A DNA stretch of 37,883 nucleotides, from contig JAJCXW010000216.1 in assembly GCA_029263235.1 (NCBI GenBank), forward strand, positions 1 to 37,883. The letters run 5' to 3'. Shown in pieces: positions 17,457-27,794 of this stretch; the stretch's first letter is position 1; each line of letters begins with the position of its first letter. The translations under genes and the position numbers were made by a program. Origin of the DNA: Acidimicrobiales bacterium. Its GTDB lineage: Bacteria; Actinomycetota; Acidimicrobiia; Acidimicrobiales; Aldehydirespiratoraceae. The notes beneath the pieces are model-generated. The model was not told the DNA's origin. It saw nothing but the letters and a program-made list of their open reading frames with translations, and made no database searches.

Positions 17457-18701
17457 GTGAGACCCCTAAGCAATGGGGCTGGCTCGGATCCGGATGGACG
17501 GTGGGGCCAGCTCGCCGTCCTCAGCGTGGCCATGGTCTTGTCGATGGCCCCATGGTTCTCGACGGCGGCGGTCCTTCCGCAGCTGAGAGAGGCGTGGGGG
17601 TTCGGCTCCGTGGCTGGATCGTGGCTCACGATCGCAGTGCAAATCGGGTTTGTCGTCGGTGCGGTCGGGCTGGCTCACACCAACCTCGCCGACCGGATCC
17701 CACCGCGACGGTTGATGTTGATCGGGTCGGTGATCGCCGCCCTGGCCAATGCTGTGCCGGCCCTGGCCGATGCCTACGGGCCGGCGATAGTTGCGCGCTT
17801 CGTCACGGGCGCTGCGCTGGCCGCTGTGTACCCGCCAGCGATGAAGGCCATGAGCACATGGTTCAAGGTTGAGCGAGGTCTGGCACTGGGAGCCATGCTG
17901 GCCGCTCTCACGGCGGGTTCTGCGTTGCCGCATTTTGTCAACGGTATTGGTGGCGCGGGCTGGAAGTCGGTGCTCGTGGTCACCTCGCTGGCGACGCTCG
18001 CCGGCGGTGTCATCGCGGATCGTTGTGGCACGGACGGACCTTTCACCTACCCGATCGCACCCTTCGAGCCGCGAGCGATTCGCGCGGCGTTCTCCCACCG
18101 TCGGATCCGTCTTGCGACCCTTGGATACTTCGGCCACATGTGGGAGCTCTACGCCATGTGGGCGTGGTTCGGCGTGTTCTATGTCGATGTCCTGTTTGCT
18201 GACGGCCACGGCGATCCGGCGAGGACCGGTTCGCTGGTGGCGGCATCCGTGATCGGGGTCGGTGGACTTGGTTCGCTGTGGGCGGGCTGGGTGTCTGATC
18301 GGTGGTCACGGGAGGTGGCGGCGGGTATCCCCATGGTCGTCTCCGGGGCGGTGGCATTGGGCATCGGTTTTCTCGACGAGGCCTCTCCGGTGCTGGTGGC
18401 TCTGCTCGGCTTGGTGTGGGGAGCGTCGGTGATTGCCGACTCGGCGCAGTTCTCGACGATCGTGACCGAGGCGGCTGATCAGAGTTTCGTGGGGACGTCG
18501 CTCACTGTGCAGCTCGCATCGGGGTTCGTCCTCACCGTGTTGACGATCTTCTTCGTTCCCGTGATTCGCGATGCATGGGGCTGGGGTGCCGCGTTCGCCT
18601 TCCTCGCTCCCGGCCCGTTGATGGGAGCGGTGGCCATGTACCTGCTCGACAGGGACCGTCGGAGTGGATCGTCCCAGCCGGATGTCGTAGCGGCTCGGTA
18701 G
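17457..18701 (+). CDS. MFS transporter
   Basis: About 12 hydrophobic segments with MFS-type loops (ADRIPPRRLMLIGSVIAALANAVPALADAYGPAIVARFVTGAALAAVYPPAMKAMSTWF, WAGWVSDRWSREVAAGIPMV). Likely start GTG 17457; the ORF track extends into coaE. Confidence 0.88.
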   Translation: MRPLSNGAGSDPDGRWGQLAVLSVAMVLSMAPWFSTAAVLPQLREAWGFGSVAGSWLTIAVQIGFVVGAVGLAHTNLADRIPPRRLMLIGSVIAALANAVPALADAYGPAIVARFVTGAALAAVYPPAMKAMSTWFKVERGLALGAMLAALTAGSALPHFVNGIGGAGWKSVLVVTSLATLAGGVIADRCGTDGPFTYPIAPFEPRAIRAAFSHRRIRLATLGYFGHMWELYAMWAWFGVFYVDVLFADGHGDPARTGSLVAASVIGVGGLGSLWAGWVSDRWSREVAAGIPMVVSGAVALGIGFLDEASPVLVALLGLVWGASVIADSAQFSTIVTEAADQSFVGTSLTVQLASGFVLTVLTIFFVPVIRDAWGWGAAFAFLAPGPLMGAVAMYLLDRDRRSGSSQPDVVAAR

Positions 18702-18710
18702 GTTTGGGCC

Positions 18711-20756
18711 GTGGCCCCGATAACCGTTCCCGTCGCCAAGAATCCATTCCGAGTCGTATCCGATTTCGAACCCGCCGGCGATCAGCCGGAGGCCATCGAT
18801 GCGTTGGCCAGAGGCATCGACGAGGGCGAACGCTTCCAGACCCTGCTGGGCATCACCGGCTCGGGAAAGAGCGCCACGATCGCGTGGACCATCGAGCGGG
18901 TGCAACGCCCGACTCTGGTTCTGGCCCCCAACAAGAGCCTGGCCGCTCAGCTGGCCAATGAGCTCAAGGAGTTCTTCCCCGACAATCGGGTCGAATACTT
19001 CGTCAGCTACTACGACTACTACCAGCCCGAGGCCTACATCGTCTCCAGCGACACGTTCATCGAGAAGGATTCTTCGGTCAACGACGAGATCGATCGACTC
19101 CGGCATTCGGCCACGTCGTCTCTGCTCACACGTCGCGACACGATCGTGGTGGCATCGGTGTCGGCGATCTACGGGCTGGGTTCCCCCGAGGAATACGAGT
19201 CGCAGCTTCTGGTCGTGCGAGTGGGGGAGGAGTACAACCAACGTTCGATGTTGAGCCGCCTGGTCGACATGCAATACGAGCGCAACGACATGAACCTGGT
19301 TCGGGGGAAGTTCCGGGTCAGAGGCGACACGATCGAGATCCATCCCGCCTACGACGAGACTGCAGTTCGAATCGAGATGTTCGGCGACGAGATCGAGCAG
19401 ATTGCGGTGGTCGACCCGCTCACCGGCGAACGTCTCGAGACCCTCGACGAACTCGTGGTATTCCCAGCCACCCACTACGCCACGAGCCAGGAACGTATGG
19501 CCCGCGCCACCGTGTCGATCCAGCAGGAGCTCCAGGAGCGGCTTGCTCAATTCGAGAAAGACGGCAAGCTACTCGAAGCTCAGCGCCTACGAATGCGCAC
19601 CGAATACGACCTCGAAATGATGGAAGAGCTCGGCTACTGCAACGGCATCGAAAACTATTCAGCTCCGATCGACGGTCGTAGCCCCGGCGAACCGCCCTAC
19701 ACCCTCATCGACTATTTCCCCGACGACTTCTTGTTGGTGATCGACGAGTCCCACGTCGCAGTACCTCAGCTCCACGGCCAATACGAAGGCGACCGCAGCC
19801 GGAAGCTCAACCTGATCGAGCACGGCTTCAGGCTGCCGTCAGCGGCCGACAATCGGCCTCTGACCTTCGAAGAGGTCATGAAGCGTCTCAACCAGGTCGT
19901 GTTCCTCTCGGCCACCCCGGGCAAGTTCGAGCTCGAGACCTCCACCCAGGTGGTCGAGCAGATCGTTCGGCCCACCGGCCTGATCGACCCCGAGGTGATC
20001 GTCAAGCCCACCAAGGGCCAGATCGACGATCTGCACGAGCTCATCGTCGGGCGAATCGAGAAGAGCCAGAGGGTGTTGGTCACCACTCTCACCAAGAAGA
20101 TGGCCGAGGACCTCACCGACTACCTTCTCGAGCTCGGTCTGAAGGTCAGGTATCTCCACAGCGAAGTCGACACGGTCCAGCGCATCGAGATTCTGCGCGA
20201 TCTGCGGCTGGGTGAGTTCGATGTGCTGGTCGGAATCAACCTTCTGCGGGAGGGCCTCGATCTCCCTGAGGTTTCGTTGGTGGCGATCCTCGATGCCGAC
20301 AAGGAAGGCTTCCTGCGTTCGGTCACCTCTCTTGTGCAGACCATCGGCCGCGCTGCTCGAAACGTCGACGGTCAGGTGGTGATGTACGCCGACCGGATGA
20401 CCGATTCGATGCAGTTCGCCATCTCCGAGACGATGCGGCGCCGAGGGCTGCAGCAGGCCTACAACGAAGAGCACGGCATCGATCCGTCCAGTATTCGCAA
20501 GGCCGTCACCGACATCCTCTCGCTTATTCGGCCGTCGTCGGAGCGCGCGCCCACCCCGGCCAATGCCTCTGAACTGGCCAAACGTCGCCGGGCGGCCGAC
20601 GATCTCGGTGATCTACCCGAGGAGCAGCTCGAGAGGTTGATTCTCACCCTCGAAGGCGAGATGCACGATGCGGCCGCCGATCTTCGCTTCGAATACGCGG
20701 CGCGATTGCGCGACGAGGTGAAGGAACTGAAGCGCGAACTTCGCGAAATGCGCTGA
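18711..20756 (+). CDS. uvrB: Excinuclease ABC subunit B
   Basis: [77 protein letters not shown]-terminal UVR motif. Confidence 0.98.
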   Translation: MAPITVPVAKNPFRVVSDFEPAGDQPEAIDALARGIDEGERFQTLLGITGSGKSATIAWTIERVQRPTLVLAPNKSLAAQLANELKEFFPDNRVEYFVSYYDYYQPEAYIVSSDTFIEKDSSVNDEIDRLRHSATSSLLTRRDTIVVASVSAIYGLGSPEEYESQLLVVRVGEEYNQRSMLSRLVDMQYERNDMNLVRGKFRVRGDTIEIHPAYDETAVRIEMFGDEIEQIAVVDPLTGERLETLDELVVFPATHYATSQERMARATVSIQQELQERLAQFEKDGKLLEAQRLRMRTEYDLEMMEELGYCNGIENYSAPIDGRSPGEPPYTLIDYFPDDFLLVIDESHVAVPQLHGQYEGDRSRKLNLIEHGFRLPSAADNRPLTFEEVMKRLNQVVFLSATPGKFELETSTQVVEQIVRPTGLIDPEVIVKPTKGQIDDLHELIVGRIEKSQRVLVTTLTKKMAEDLTDYLLELGLKVRYLHSEVDTVQRIEILRDLRLGEFDVLVGINLLREGLDLPEVSLVAILDADKEGFLRSVTSLVQTIGRAARNVDGQVVMYADRMTDSMQFAISETMRRRGLQQAYNEEHGIDPSSIRKAVTDILSLIRPSSERAPTPANASELAKRRRAADDLGDLPEEQLERLILTLEGEMHDAAADLRFEYAARLRDEVKELKRELREMR

Positions 20757-20806
20757 CCCGGGCCGGGCCGGCTCCAGTAGCCGCCGGTGCTGCCGATGGT
20801 AGAGAC

Positions 20807-22546
20807 GTGCTCGACACCACTGTCACCGATCGCGTACGCCCGCCGGGCCGTACCGCCCACGAGGCACGTTGGTATGCCAGACCTCTCGTTTCGGCCTTGG
20901 TCCTGACCGCGATCTTGATGGTGATCGGTCAGCTTCTCGACCCGGGTGGATATCTCAGCACCGATGTGGGCGGGAAGGTAGCGACTCTCGAAGCCATGTC
21001 GAACGGACCAACCGCTTCACCCGATCTTGGCTACTGGGCCGAGTCGGCCGACCCTGATGGCTCTCTCTTTCCGATGTACTCCACCCAGGAAGTGGGCGAG
21101 GCTTGGGTCAATGTCACCACCCTTCCGATGTTGTACCTGGCCCTGCCGCTCTATGGCCTGGGAGGGGTCCGACTTGCCCTGCTGATCCCCGCCTTGGGCA
21201 CGGTTCTGGCGGCCTTGGCCGCACGCGCCTTGGTTTCGAGGCTGGGAGGCGATCTATCACAAGGGGTACTGGCCTTCTGGATGGTCGGGCTGGCATCTCC
21301 AGCCACGATCTACGGACTCAGCATCTGGGAGCACAGCCTGAGCCTCGCCCTGATGGCGTGGGGTGTGGTGGCGGCCTTGGATGCCGCCGGCCTGGCGCCC
21401 CCTCGCTCGGACGCGGTTCGAACTGAATGGCGGTCGGCGGCCTTCGCCGGTCTGGCCTTCGGTCTGGCGGCATCGATGCGACAGGAGGCGCTCGTGTACG
21501 GATTTGTGACGGGATTGGCCCTCTTGGGCGCTACGTTCCGCCCGGGGCGTGTCTATCCGGCGCTCCGCAATGGAGCGGCGATGGCCGTGGCCGCGGTTTC
21601 GATGTTGGCGCTGAACGCGGCACTGGAAGTAGCCGTCCTCGGGTCGGCGTTTCGCTCGGGACGCTCGGCGTCGACAGCAGCAGCCGCTGGCTCGGGCAGC
21701 GTCGGGCTGGCCGTGCGGGCGAAGGAGGCTGTATTGACCGGCGCCGGCATGTCGACCGCCGAGTCGGCAGCGGGCTATCTGGTCGCACTGGGACTGGTGG
21801 TTCTGCTCTGGCTTCTGGGCCGACGCGCCGACGACGCCCCTGACGCGACTCGGCCGATCCTCGTTGGTTTGGCGATATTGCTCGGGCTTAAGGCGATCGA
21901 CACCGCTGTCGATGGTCTCAACTTCGTTCCGGGACTGATCGCGGCCACCCCCTTGGCCGGGCTCGGCCTGGCCCGTGGGTGGGCCGGCGGAGCCCGCCGG
22001 TTCGTGACCCTGATCGCAGTGGCGGCCATGCCGCTGGTGTGGATGACCCAGTTCACTGGTGGGGCCGGGCCGCAGTGGGGTGGCCGCTACATCCTCACGT
22101 CTGGGCTGCTCCTGGCCGTGGTGGCAATCGTCAGCCTGAAGTCGGAGTCTGCGATTCGAATTGGTCGCCTGGTGTTGGCCGGCGGACTCGTCGTCACGAT
22201 GCTCGGTCTGGCCTGGTCGATCGAGCGGAGCAGTTCGTTCGCACGGGCATTCTCCGATCTCGCCGGGCGGGACGAGCCTGTGTTGGTCTTCGAGGATCCG
22301 TTCATAGCCCGTGAGGGTGGACCGAAGGTGATTGAACAGAACTGGCTCGCTGCTCCCTCCGCTGAGCATCGCGACATTGCGCTCACGGTGCTTGATTCGA
22401 TGGATGTCGACCAGTTCGGCTACGTGGAGGTGCTGCGCAAAACCAATGTCGTCGACTTCTCCGGCTGGACCCTGGTGGGGGTGGAGGAGATCTCTCTGGT
22501 GGGCTCCGATCGGTTGCGAATCTCGACCTGGGAAAGAACCTCCTGA
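20807..22546 (+). CDS. Polytopic membrane protein, GT-C-like, unknown function
   Basis: 579 aa with many TM segments. Early extracytoplasmic loop LSTDVGGKVATLEAMSNG…; small soluble C-terminal tail. Placed between uvrB and uvrA. Confidence 0.65.
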   Translation: MLDTTVTDRVRPPGRTAHEARWYARPLVSALVLTAILMVIGQLLDPGGYLSTDVGGKVATLEAMSNGPTASPDLGYWAESADPDGSLFPMYSTQEVGEAWVNVTTLPMLYLALPLYGLGGVRLALLIPALGTVLAALAARALVSRLGGDLSQGVLAFWMVGLASPATIYGLSIWEHSLSLALMAWGVVAALDAAGLAPPRSDAVRTEWRSAAFAGLAFGLAASMRQEALVYGFVTGLALLGATFRPGRVYPALRNGAAMAVAAVSMLALNAALEVAVLGSAFRSGRSASTAAAAGSGSVGLAVRAKEAVLTGAGMSTAESAAGYLVALGLVVLLWLLGRRADDAPDATRPILVGLAILLGLKAIDTAVDGLNFVPGLIAATPLAGLGLARGWAGGARRFVTLIAVAAMPLVWMTQFTGGAGPQWGGRYILTSGLLLAVVAIVSLKSESAIRIGRLVLAGGLVVTMLGLAWSIERSSSFARAFSDLAGRDEPVLVFEDPFIAREGGPKVIEQNWLAAPSAEHRDIALTVLDSMDVDQFGYVEVLRKTNVVDFSGWTLVGVEEISLVGSDRLRISTWERTS

Positions 22547-22560
22547 CGAACACGTGTTCG
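22547..22560. promoter_or_regulatory. LexA/SOS (Cheo) box upstream of uvrA
   Basis: CGAACACGTGTTCG is a perfect 14-bp palindrome with the GAAC-N4-GTTC pattern. It overlaps the expected -35 position relative to TAGAGT (22576-22581), 28 bp upstream of the uvrA start. Confidence 0.85.
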
Positions 22561-22575
22561 GGCGACCGGGACCGA

Positions 22576-22581
22576 TAGAGT
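22576..22581 (+). promoter_or_regulatory. Candidate -10 element (TAGAGT) of uvrA, leaderless
   Basis: TAGAGT lies 6 nt before GTG 22588 and downstream of the SOS box. Confidence 0.65.
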
Positions 22582-22587
22582 GCCCCG

Positions 22588-25440
22588 GTGGCTGATCGTC
22601 TCATCGTTCAAGGTGCACGCGAACACAATCTCCGAGACGTCGACCTCGACCTGCCACGCGACAAGCTCATTGTGTTCACCGGTCTCTCTGGATCCGGCAA
22701 GTCTTCGCTTGCTTTCGACACCATCTACGCCGAAGGTCAGCGTCGCTACGTCGAGTCCCTGAGCGCCTACGCCCGCCAGTTTCTCGGGCAGATGGACAAG
22801 CCCGACGTCGACTTCATAGAGGGCTTGTCGCCGGCAATCTCGATCGATCAGAAGAGCGCCTCGCGCAACCCGAGATCCACTGTCGGAACAGTTACCGAGG
22901 TCTACGACTACCTCCGTTTGCTCTACGCCCGCATCGGCGTTCCTCACGACCCCGACACCGGAGAGGCCCTGGTTCGCCAGACTCCTCAGCAGATCGTCGA
23001 CAAGGTCCTGGCGATGGATGAGGGCAGCCGTTTCCAGGTGCTCGCGCCGGTGGTGCGGGGACGTAAGGGCACCTACGACACGCTACTCACCGACCTCGCC
23101 CTGCAAGGGTTTGCTCGTGCGATCGTCGACGGTGAGCTCATCGAACTGGGCGACGAGATCGAGGTCGACCTGGCCCGCTACGAGATCCACACGATTCAGG
23201 TGGTTGTCGACCGCTTGGTCCTTCGCGAAGGAATCGAACGGCGACTCACCGACTCGATCGAGACCGCACTCGGCCTCGCCAATGGCGTGGCCGAGATCCA
23301 GCTGGTGAAGCGGGCCGACGACGAAGGCGACACCGAAACGGAAACGATCGTCTTCAGCCAACACCTGTCGCGGCCGTCCGACGGCAAGTCGTTCGACGAG
23401 TTGGCCCCCCGAAACTTCTCATTCAACTCGCCTTACGGGGCGTGTCAGCATTGCGACGGGCTCGGCACGGTCTTCGAGATCGACCCCGAATTGGTGGTTC
23501 CGGATCTCGACGCCACCCTCGCCGACGGCGCCATCAGGCCATGGGCCGGGGGCCGTAGTCGCTACTTCGGCCGTCTGGTCGAGGCCGTGTGCGAGAACTA
23601 CGAGGTCCCGATGGATGTGGCATGGCGTCGCCTCCCCAAGAAGCAACAAAACCTGCTGCTCCACGGGCGCGGGGTCAAGGGACGGGTCCAGGTCCGCTAC
23701 AAGAATCGATACGGTCGGATTCGGACCTATCAGGCCAAGTACGAAGGCGTTCTGCCGTATCTGGTGCGGCGGCACAGCGAAGCCGAGACCGACTCGGTCC
23801 GCGAGCAGATCGAGGGCTACATGCGTCAGGTGGCGTGTGCGGTGTGTGAGGGTTCCCGCCTGAATCCGCTGTCGATGGCGGTCACGATCGGCGGTCACAC
23901 CATCCACGACATCTGCGCCATGTCGATATCGGATGCGGCCAAGTGCCTAGCCGACCTTCACCTCTCCGATCGAGACACGATCATCGCCGAGCAGGTGCTG
24001 AAGGAGATCCGGTCCCGTCTCGGTTTCCTGCTCGATGTCGGGCTCGACTACCTCACCATGTCGCGCTCGTCGGCCACTCTGGCCGGAGGCGAAGCCCAGC
24101 GGATTCGTCTGGCTTCTCAGGTCGGGTCGGGTCTGGTGGGCGTCCTCTATGTACTCGACGAACCTTCGATCGGGCTCCATCAGCGCGACAACCGCCGCCT
24201 CATAGAGACCCTTCTTCGCATGCGCGACCTCGGCAACACCGTCCTCGTGGTCGAGCACGACGAAGAAACCATCAGCGTGGCCGATCATGTGGTCGATATC
24301 GGGCCCGGAGCCGGCGAACACGGCGGCGAGATCGTTCACAGCGGTTCAGTGGCCGGCCTTCTCAGGAGCAAGGATTCGGTCACCGGACAGTACCTGTCGG
24401 GTCGGCGCAAGATTCCGGTGCCGGAGGTTCGGCGCACCGGTGATGGCACCTCGCTCGTTGTTCGCGGCGCCCGCGAAAACAACCTCGCCGGAATCGACGT
24501 CGAGTTTCCGCTCGGCATCTTGACCTGCGTCACCGGGGTTTCAGGGTCGGGAAAATCCACTCTCGTACTGGAGATTCTGCAGCGCTCGTTGATGCAGAAC
24601 ATCTACAACTCGAAGGTCCCGCCGGGGCTCCACACCCGAATCGAGGGAGTGGAGCATCTCGACAAGGTCATCGCCATCGACCAGTCGCCGATCGGCCGCA
24701 CTCCGAGATCCAATCCGGCCACCTACACCGGTGTGTTCGATCACATCCGAAAGCTGTTCGCCCAGACCCCAGAGTCGAAGATCCGTGGCTACCTGCCGGG
24801 CCGATTCTCGTTCAACGTCAAGGGCGGTCGCTGCGAGGCTTGCCAGGGCGACGGCACCATCAAGATCGAGATGCACTTCCTGCCCGATGTCTACGTCCCG
24901 TGCGAGGTCTGCGGTGGCAAGAGATACAACCGCGACACCCTCGAGATCGATTTCAAAGGCAAGAACATCTCCGAAGTTCTGAAGATGCCTTGCGAGGAGG
25001 CGCTGTCGTTCTTCTCAAATCAGCCGCCGATCGCCCGCCACATGCAGACCCTCGTCGATGTCGGGTTGGGGTATGTGCGTCTCGGGCAGCCCGCTCCCAC
25101 TCTCTCGGGAGGTGAGGCCCAGAGGGTCAAGCTGGCCAGCGAGCTGGCCAAACGCTCCACGGGGCACACCATCTACATCCTCGATGAGCCCACCACGGGT
25201 CTGCATTTCGAAGATATCCGGAAGCTGCTCGGCGTGTTGGGCCGGCTCGTTGATCAGGGAAACACCGTATTGGTCATCGAACACAATCTCGACGTGATCA
25301 AGACCGCCGACTGGCTGATCGACCTCGGCCCCGACGGGGGAACGGGAGGCGGTTCTCTGGTGGTTGCCGGCACCCCCGAGACCGTCGCTGCCACACCAGA
25401 GAGCTATACCGGGCACTACCTGGCGGCTCTCTTGAAGTGA
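22588..25440 (+). CDS. uvrA: Excinuclease ABC subunit A
   Basis: [84 protein letters not shown], and zinc-finger cysteines [33 protein letters not shown]. Confidence 0.99.
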   Translation: MADRLIVQGAREHNLRDVDLDLPRDKLIVFTGLSGSGKSSLAFDTIYAEGQRRYVESLSAYARQFLGQMDKPDVDFIEGLSPAISIDQKSASRNPRSTVGTVTEVYDYLRLLYARIGVPHDPDTGEALVRQTPQQIVDKVLAMDEGSRFQVLAPVVRGRKGTYDTLLTDLALQGFARAIVDGELIELGDEIEVDLARYEIHTIQVVVDRLVLREGIERRLTDSIETALGLANGVAEIQLVKRADDEGDTETETIVFSQHLSRPSDGKSFDELAPRNFSFNSPYGACQHCDGLGTVFEIDPELVVPDLDATLADGAIRPWAGGRSRYFGRLVEAVCENYEVPMDVAWRRLPKKQQNLLLHGRGVKGRVQVRYKNRYGRIRTYQAKYEGVLPYLVRRHSEAETDSVREQIEGYMRQVACAVCEGSRLNPLSMAVTIGGHTIHDICAMSISDAAKCLADLHLSDRDTIIAEQVLKEIRSRLGFLLDVGLDYLTMSRSSATLAGGEAQRIRLASQVGSGLVGVLYVLDEPSIGLHQRDNRRLIETLLRMRDLGNTVLVVEHDEETISVADHVVDIGPGAGEHGGEIVHSGSVAGLLRSKDSVTGQYLSGRRKIPVPEVRRTGDGTSLVVRGARENNLAGIDVEFPLGILTCVTGVSGSGKSTLVLEILQRSLMQNIYNSKVPPGLHTRIEGVEHLDKVIAIDQSPIGRTPRSNPATYTGVFDHIRKLFAQTPESKIRGYLPGRFSFNVKGGRCEACQGDGTIKIEMHFLPDVYVPCEVCGGKRYNRDTLEIDFKGKNISEVLKMPCEEALSFFSNQPPIARHMQTLVDVGLGYVRLGQPAPTLSGGEAQRVKLASELAKRSTGHTIYILDEPTTGLHFEDIRKLLGVLGRLVDQGNTVLVIEHNLDVIKTADWLIDLGPDGGTGGGSLVVAGTPETVAATPESYTGHYLAALLK

Positions 25441-25473
25441 TGTCTTTTTCACATCGTCGACGTTGTTGCCGAT

Positions 25474-26859
25474 GTGGAAGGGGATGCTGAATGTAGAGAT
25501 TGCCCGGAGTTCGAATTGAGACGGCTAGGAGCGCTGATGCTCCCGGCCGGCGTTGTGGCGATCGTCGTGGGTCTCTCGTACCTGCATGCCGCTACCGCAG
25601 AGCCGAGCTACGACTATGTGCGTTCGTTCCGATTCGGATGGTCGATCGTTTTCGTCGGTCTCCTGACTGTGGCGGCCTACGCGTCCGGCCTCCCGGATGT
25701 GCCAAGGAGGAATCGTCAAATAGTCGGAGCTTCCCTTGTGGCGCCTCTGATCGGTGGATTGGGAATCTCCCTTGTCCAGCTGGCGCTGGGTTCGCCTCTT
25801 TTGCCACGAATGGTCGTCTTCGGGTCGTTCCTGTTGTTGGTGCCGTGGTTCATGACCTGCGGATGGGTGGCGGCCCGAGCCCGCCAGGTCGGGGAAGATC
25901 GCGATCGGGTGGTAGTGATCGGTGACGGAGAGGATGCGGCATCGCTCGCGGCCGAGATGGAGCGAAGCTCCGAGAAAGCGGCTCTGATCGAGGCGGTAAT
26001 AACACCGGCGGAGGCGCGAAGCACCTCCCTCGACCGGAATCCCGTTCGCGATCTCGTCGACTCGGTGGGGGCCACAGTCATCGTTCTGGACCGGGCGGCG
26101 CAGTTTGATCAGAGCATCGTCGACCAGGTCGCCTTGTTGCATGAATCCGGAGTTCGGGTTCGGACCCTTTCGCTGTTCTACGACGAGTGGTTGGGGAAGA
26201 TGCCGATCGGCGAGCTGGAACGGGTGTCGCTGATGTTCGACATCGGGGAGATCCATCGACTCAGATATGGACGCACCAAGAGAGTCCTGGACATCGTGCT
26301 GAGTCTCACGGCGATGCCGATTCTCGCCGCGGTGACGCCACTGGTGATTGTCGGGAACCTCGTCGGCAATCACGGACCGCTCTTGTTCCGTCAGCAGCGT
26401 GTGGGTAAGGGTGGCCGTGTCTTCACGATGTGGAAGTTCCGGACCATGCGTGCTCTGGGCTCGCCTGGAGTCGATTCGGTACCGAATGGATTGTGGACCG
26501 GCAGGGAAGATCAGCGAGTGACCGCTTTCGGTCGGATTCTCCGCCGAACGCACCTGGACGAGTTGCCGCAGTTGATCAATGTTGTCAAGGGTGATCTCAG
26601 TCTGGTGGGGCCGCGACCCGAGCAGCCGACCTACGTCGACGAGCTGGCGGACAAGTTGCCTTTCTACGAGATGAGGCATCTGGTGCAGCCCGGCCTGACT
26701 GGCTGGGCCCAGGTCAAGTTCGGCTATGCCGCGAGCGACACTGACGCGTTGGAGAAACTCCAGTACGAGTTCTGGTACCTGCGTCACCAAAGCCTGGCGG
26801 TGGATGCTCGAATCCTGGCCCGCACCATACGTTCGGTTGTCGGGGGCGACGGGCGCTAG
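25474..26859 (+). CDS. Polyprenyl-phosphate sugar-1-phosphate transferase (bacterial sugar transferase family)
   Basis: KRVLDIVLSLTAMPILAAVTPLVIV, LFRQQRVGKGGRVFTMWKFRTM, RRTHLDELPQLINVVKGDLSLVGPRPEQPTYVDEL, VQPGLTGWAQVKFGYA. Start uncertain (GTG 25474, TTG 25516 or ATG 25537). Confidence 0.9.
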   Translation: MEGDAECRDCPEFELRRLGALMLPAGVVAIVVGLSYLHAATAEPSYDYVRSFRFGWSIVFVGLLTVAAYASGLPDVPRRNRQIVGASLVAPLIGGLGISLVQLALGSPLLPRMVVFGSFLLLVPWFMTCGWVAARARQVGEDRDRVVVIGDGEDAASLAAEMERSSEKAALIEAVITPAEARSTSLDRNPVRDLVDSVGATVIVLDRAAQFDQSIVDQVALLHESGVRVRTLSLFYDEWLGKMPIGELERVSLMFDIGEIHRLRYGRTKRVLDIVLSLTAMPILAAVTPLVIVGNLVGNHGPLLFRQQRVGKGGRVFTMWKFRTMRALGSPGVDSVPNGLWTGREDQRVTAFGRILRRTHLDELPQLINVVKGDLSLVGPRPEQPTYVDELADKLPFYEMRHLVQPGLTGWAQVKFGYAASDTDALEKLQYEFWYLRHQSLAVDARILARTIRSVVGGDGR

Positions 26860-27794
26860 CTGTGCCGGATGTCGCGGCGCAATCGTGCTGGCTCCGTCAC
26901 CATGGACACCCAGTTGTCGTGTGTGGCACGTGGTCGGAGATGCCCGTGCCGCACTGCCGCCAGTGAGGCAGCGACCTTGCCCGCGATCCACCGAGGGGTG
27001 CTCCACCATTGAGCGGCGAAGCGCATGGTGCCACCCCACCAGACACGCTCCCTCGAGGCGGTGTCGGAGGACGAAGCCCCTTCCAGGTGTGAAGCCCACT
27101 CGATCGGGAGTGTCATGAGATCCCAGTTCGACTCGCGAAGACGTCGACAGAGGTCGAGGTCCTCACCGTAGAGGAAGTAGCGTTCGTCGAATCCACCGAC
27201 GGAGGCGAACGCTTCACTGCGGAAGAGGGTTGCGGTTGCTGCGAGAGTGTCGACGAGTGTTGGCTCAGACGGGACCCTCTTCGCCGAATCTGCCAGGACA
27301 GTACGCCGGAGTAGGCCGCGAACCGAGCGCAAGCGGAGTAGCCGCCGCATGCCGAGCGATCGGCCCCACAAGTGCAGGGGTCCGAGTTCGCGTCCCGCGG
27401 ATCGGTCGGGGCGGCCGGTGTGTGGGTTGGTGATGATTCCCTGAACGGCGCCAAGTTCCGGGTCGGATTCGAGTCTCTTGAGGCCGACGGATATGGCTCC
27501 TGGCAGGATCTTGGCGTCGGGATTACACAGGAGCACATAGGCTGAGTCGGTGGCCGCTACACCTCGGTTCTGGCCAGCTCCGAATCCTGGATTGGTCGAA
27601 TCGCTGATCACGAGATCGGCCCCGTGGTCGGCCGCGATCCGGTCGGACTCATCATCACCGTGGTCGACGACGACAATTCTGCCGATCGTCGGTTCGGAGC
27701 GAAGCCCTTCGAGACAGAAGGGGAGCAGCTCGGCGCTCATGTACGAGACCACGACAGCATCAACACGTTCAGTGCTGTCGCCTCCGGAATTCAT
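26856..27794 (-). CDS. Family 2 glycosyltransferase (rhamnosyltransferase-like)
   Basis: VDAVVVSYMSAELLPFCLEGL, NPGFGAGQNRGVAATDSAYVLLCNPDAKI, GGFDERYFLYGEDLDLCRRLRESNW. Start ATG 27794 overlaps the upstream stop (ATGA). Confidence 0.88.
   Translation of the reverse strand: MNSGGDSTERVDAVVVSYMSAELLPFCLEGLRSEPTIGRIVVVDHGDDESDRIAADHGADLVISDSTNPGFGAGQNRGVAATDSAYVLLCNPDAKILPGAISVGLKRLESDPELGAVQGIITNPHTGRPDRSAGRELGPLHLWGRSLGMRRLLRLRSVRGLLRRTVLADSAKRVPSEPTLVDTLAATATLFRSEAFASVGGFDERYFLYGEDLDLCRRLRESNWDLMTLPIEWASHLEGASSSDTASRERVWWGGTMRFAAQWWSTPRWIAGKVAASLAAVRHGHLRPRATHDNWVSMVTEPARLRRDIRHS

Noticed and set aside
18306-19550. 414-aa minus-strand ORF across the MFS/uvrB boundary
   Set aside because: Shadow frame spanning two supported genes.
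25525-27099. 524-aa minus-strand ORF opposite the sugar transferase
   Set aside because: Longest antisense frame in the window, but it overlaps a well-supported sugar transferase and part of a GT2 gene; the composition is shadow-like.
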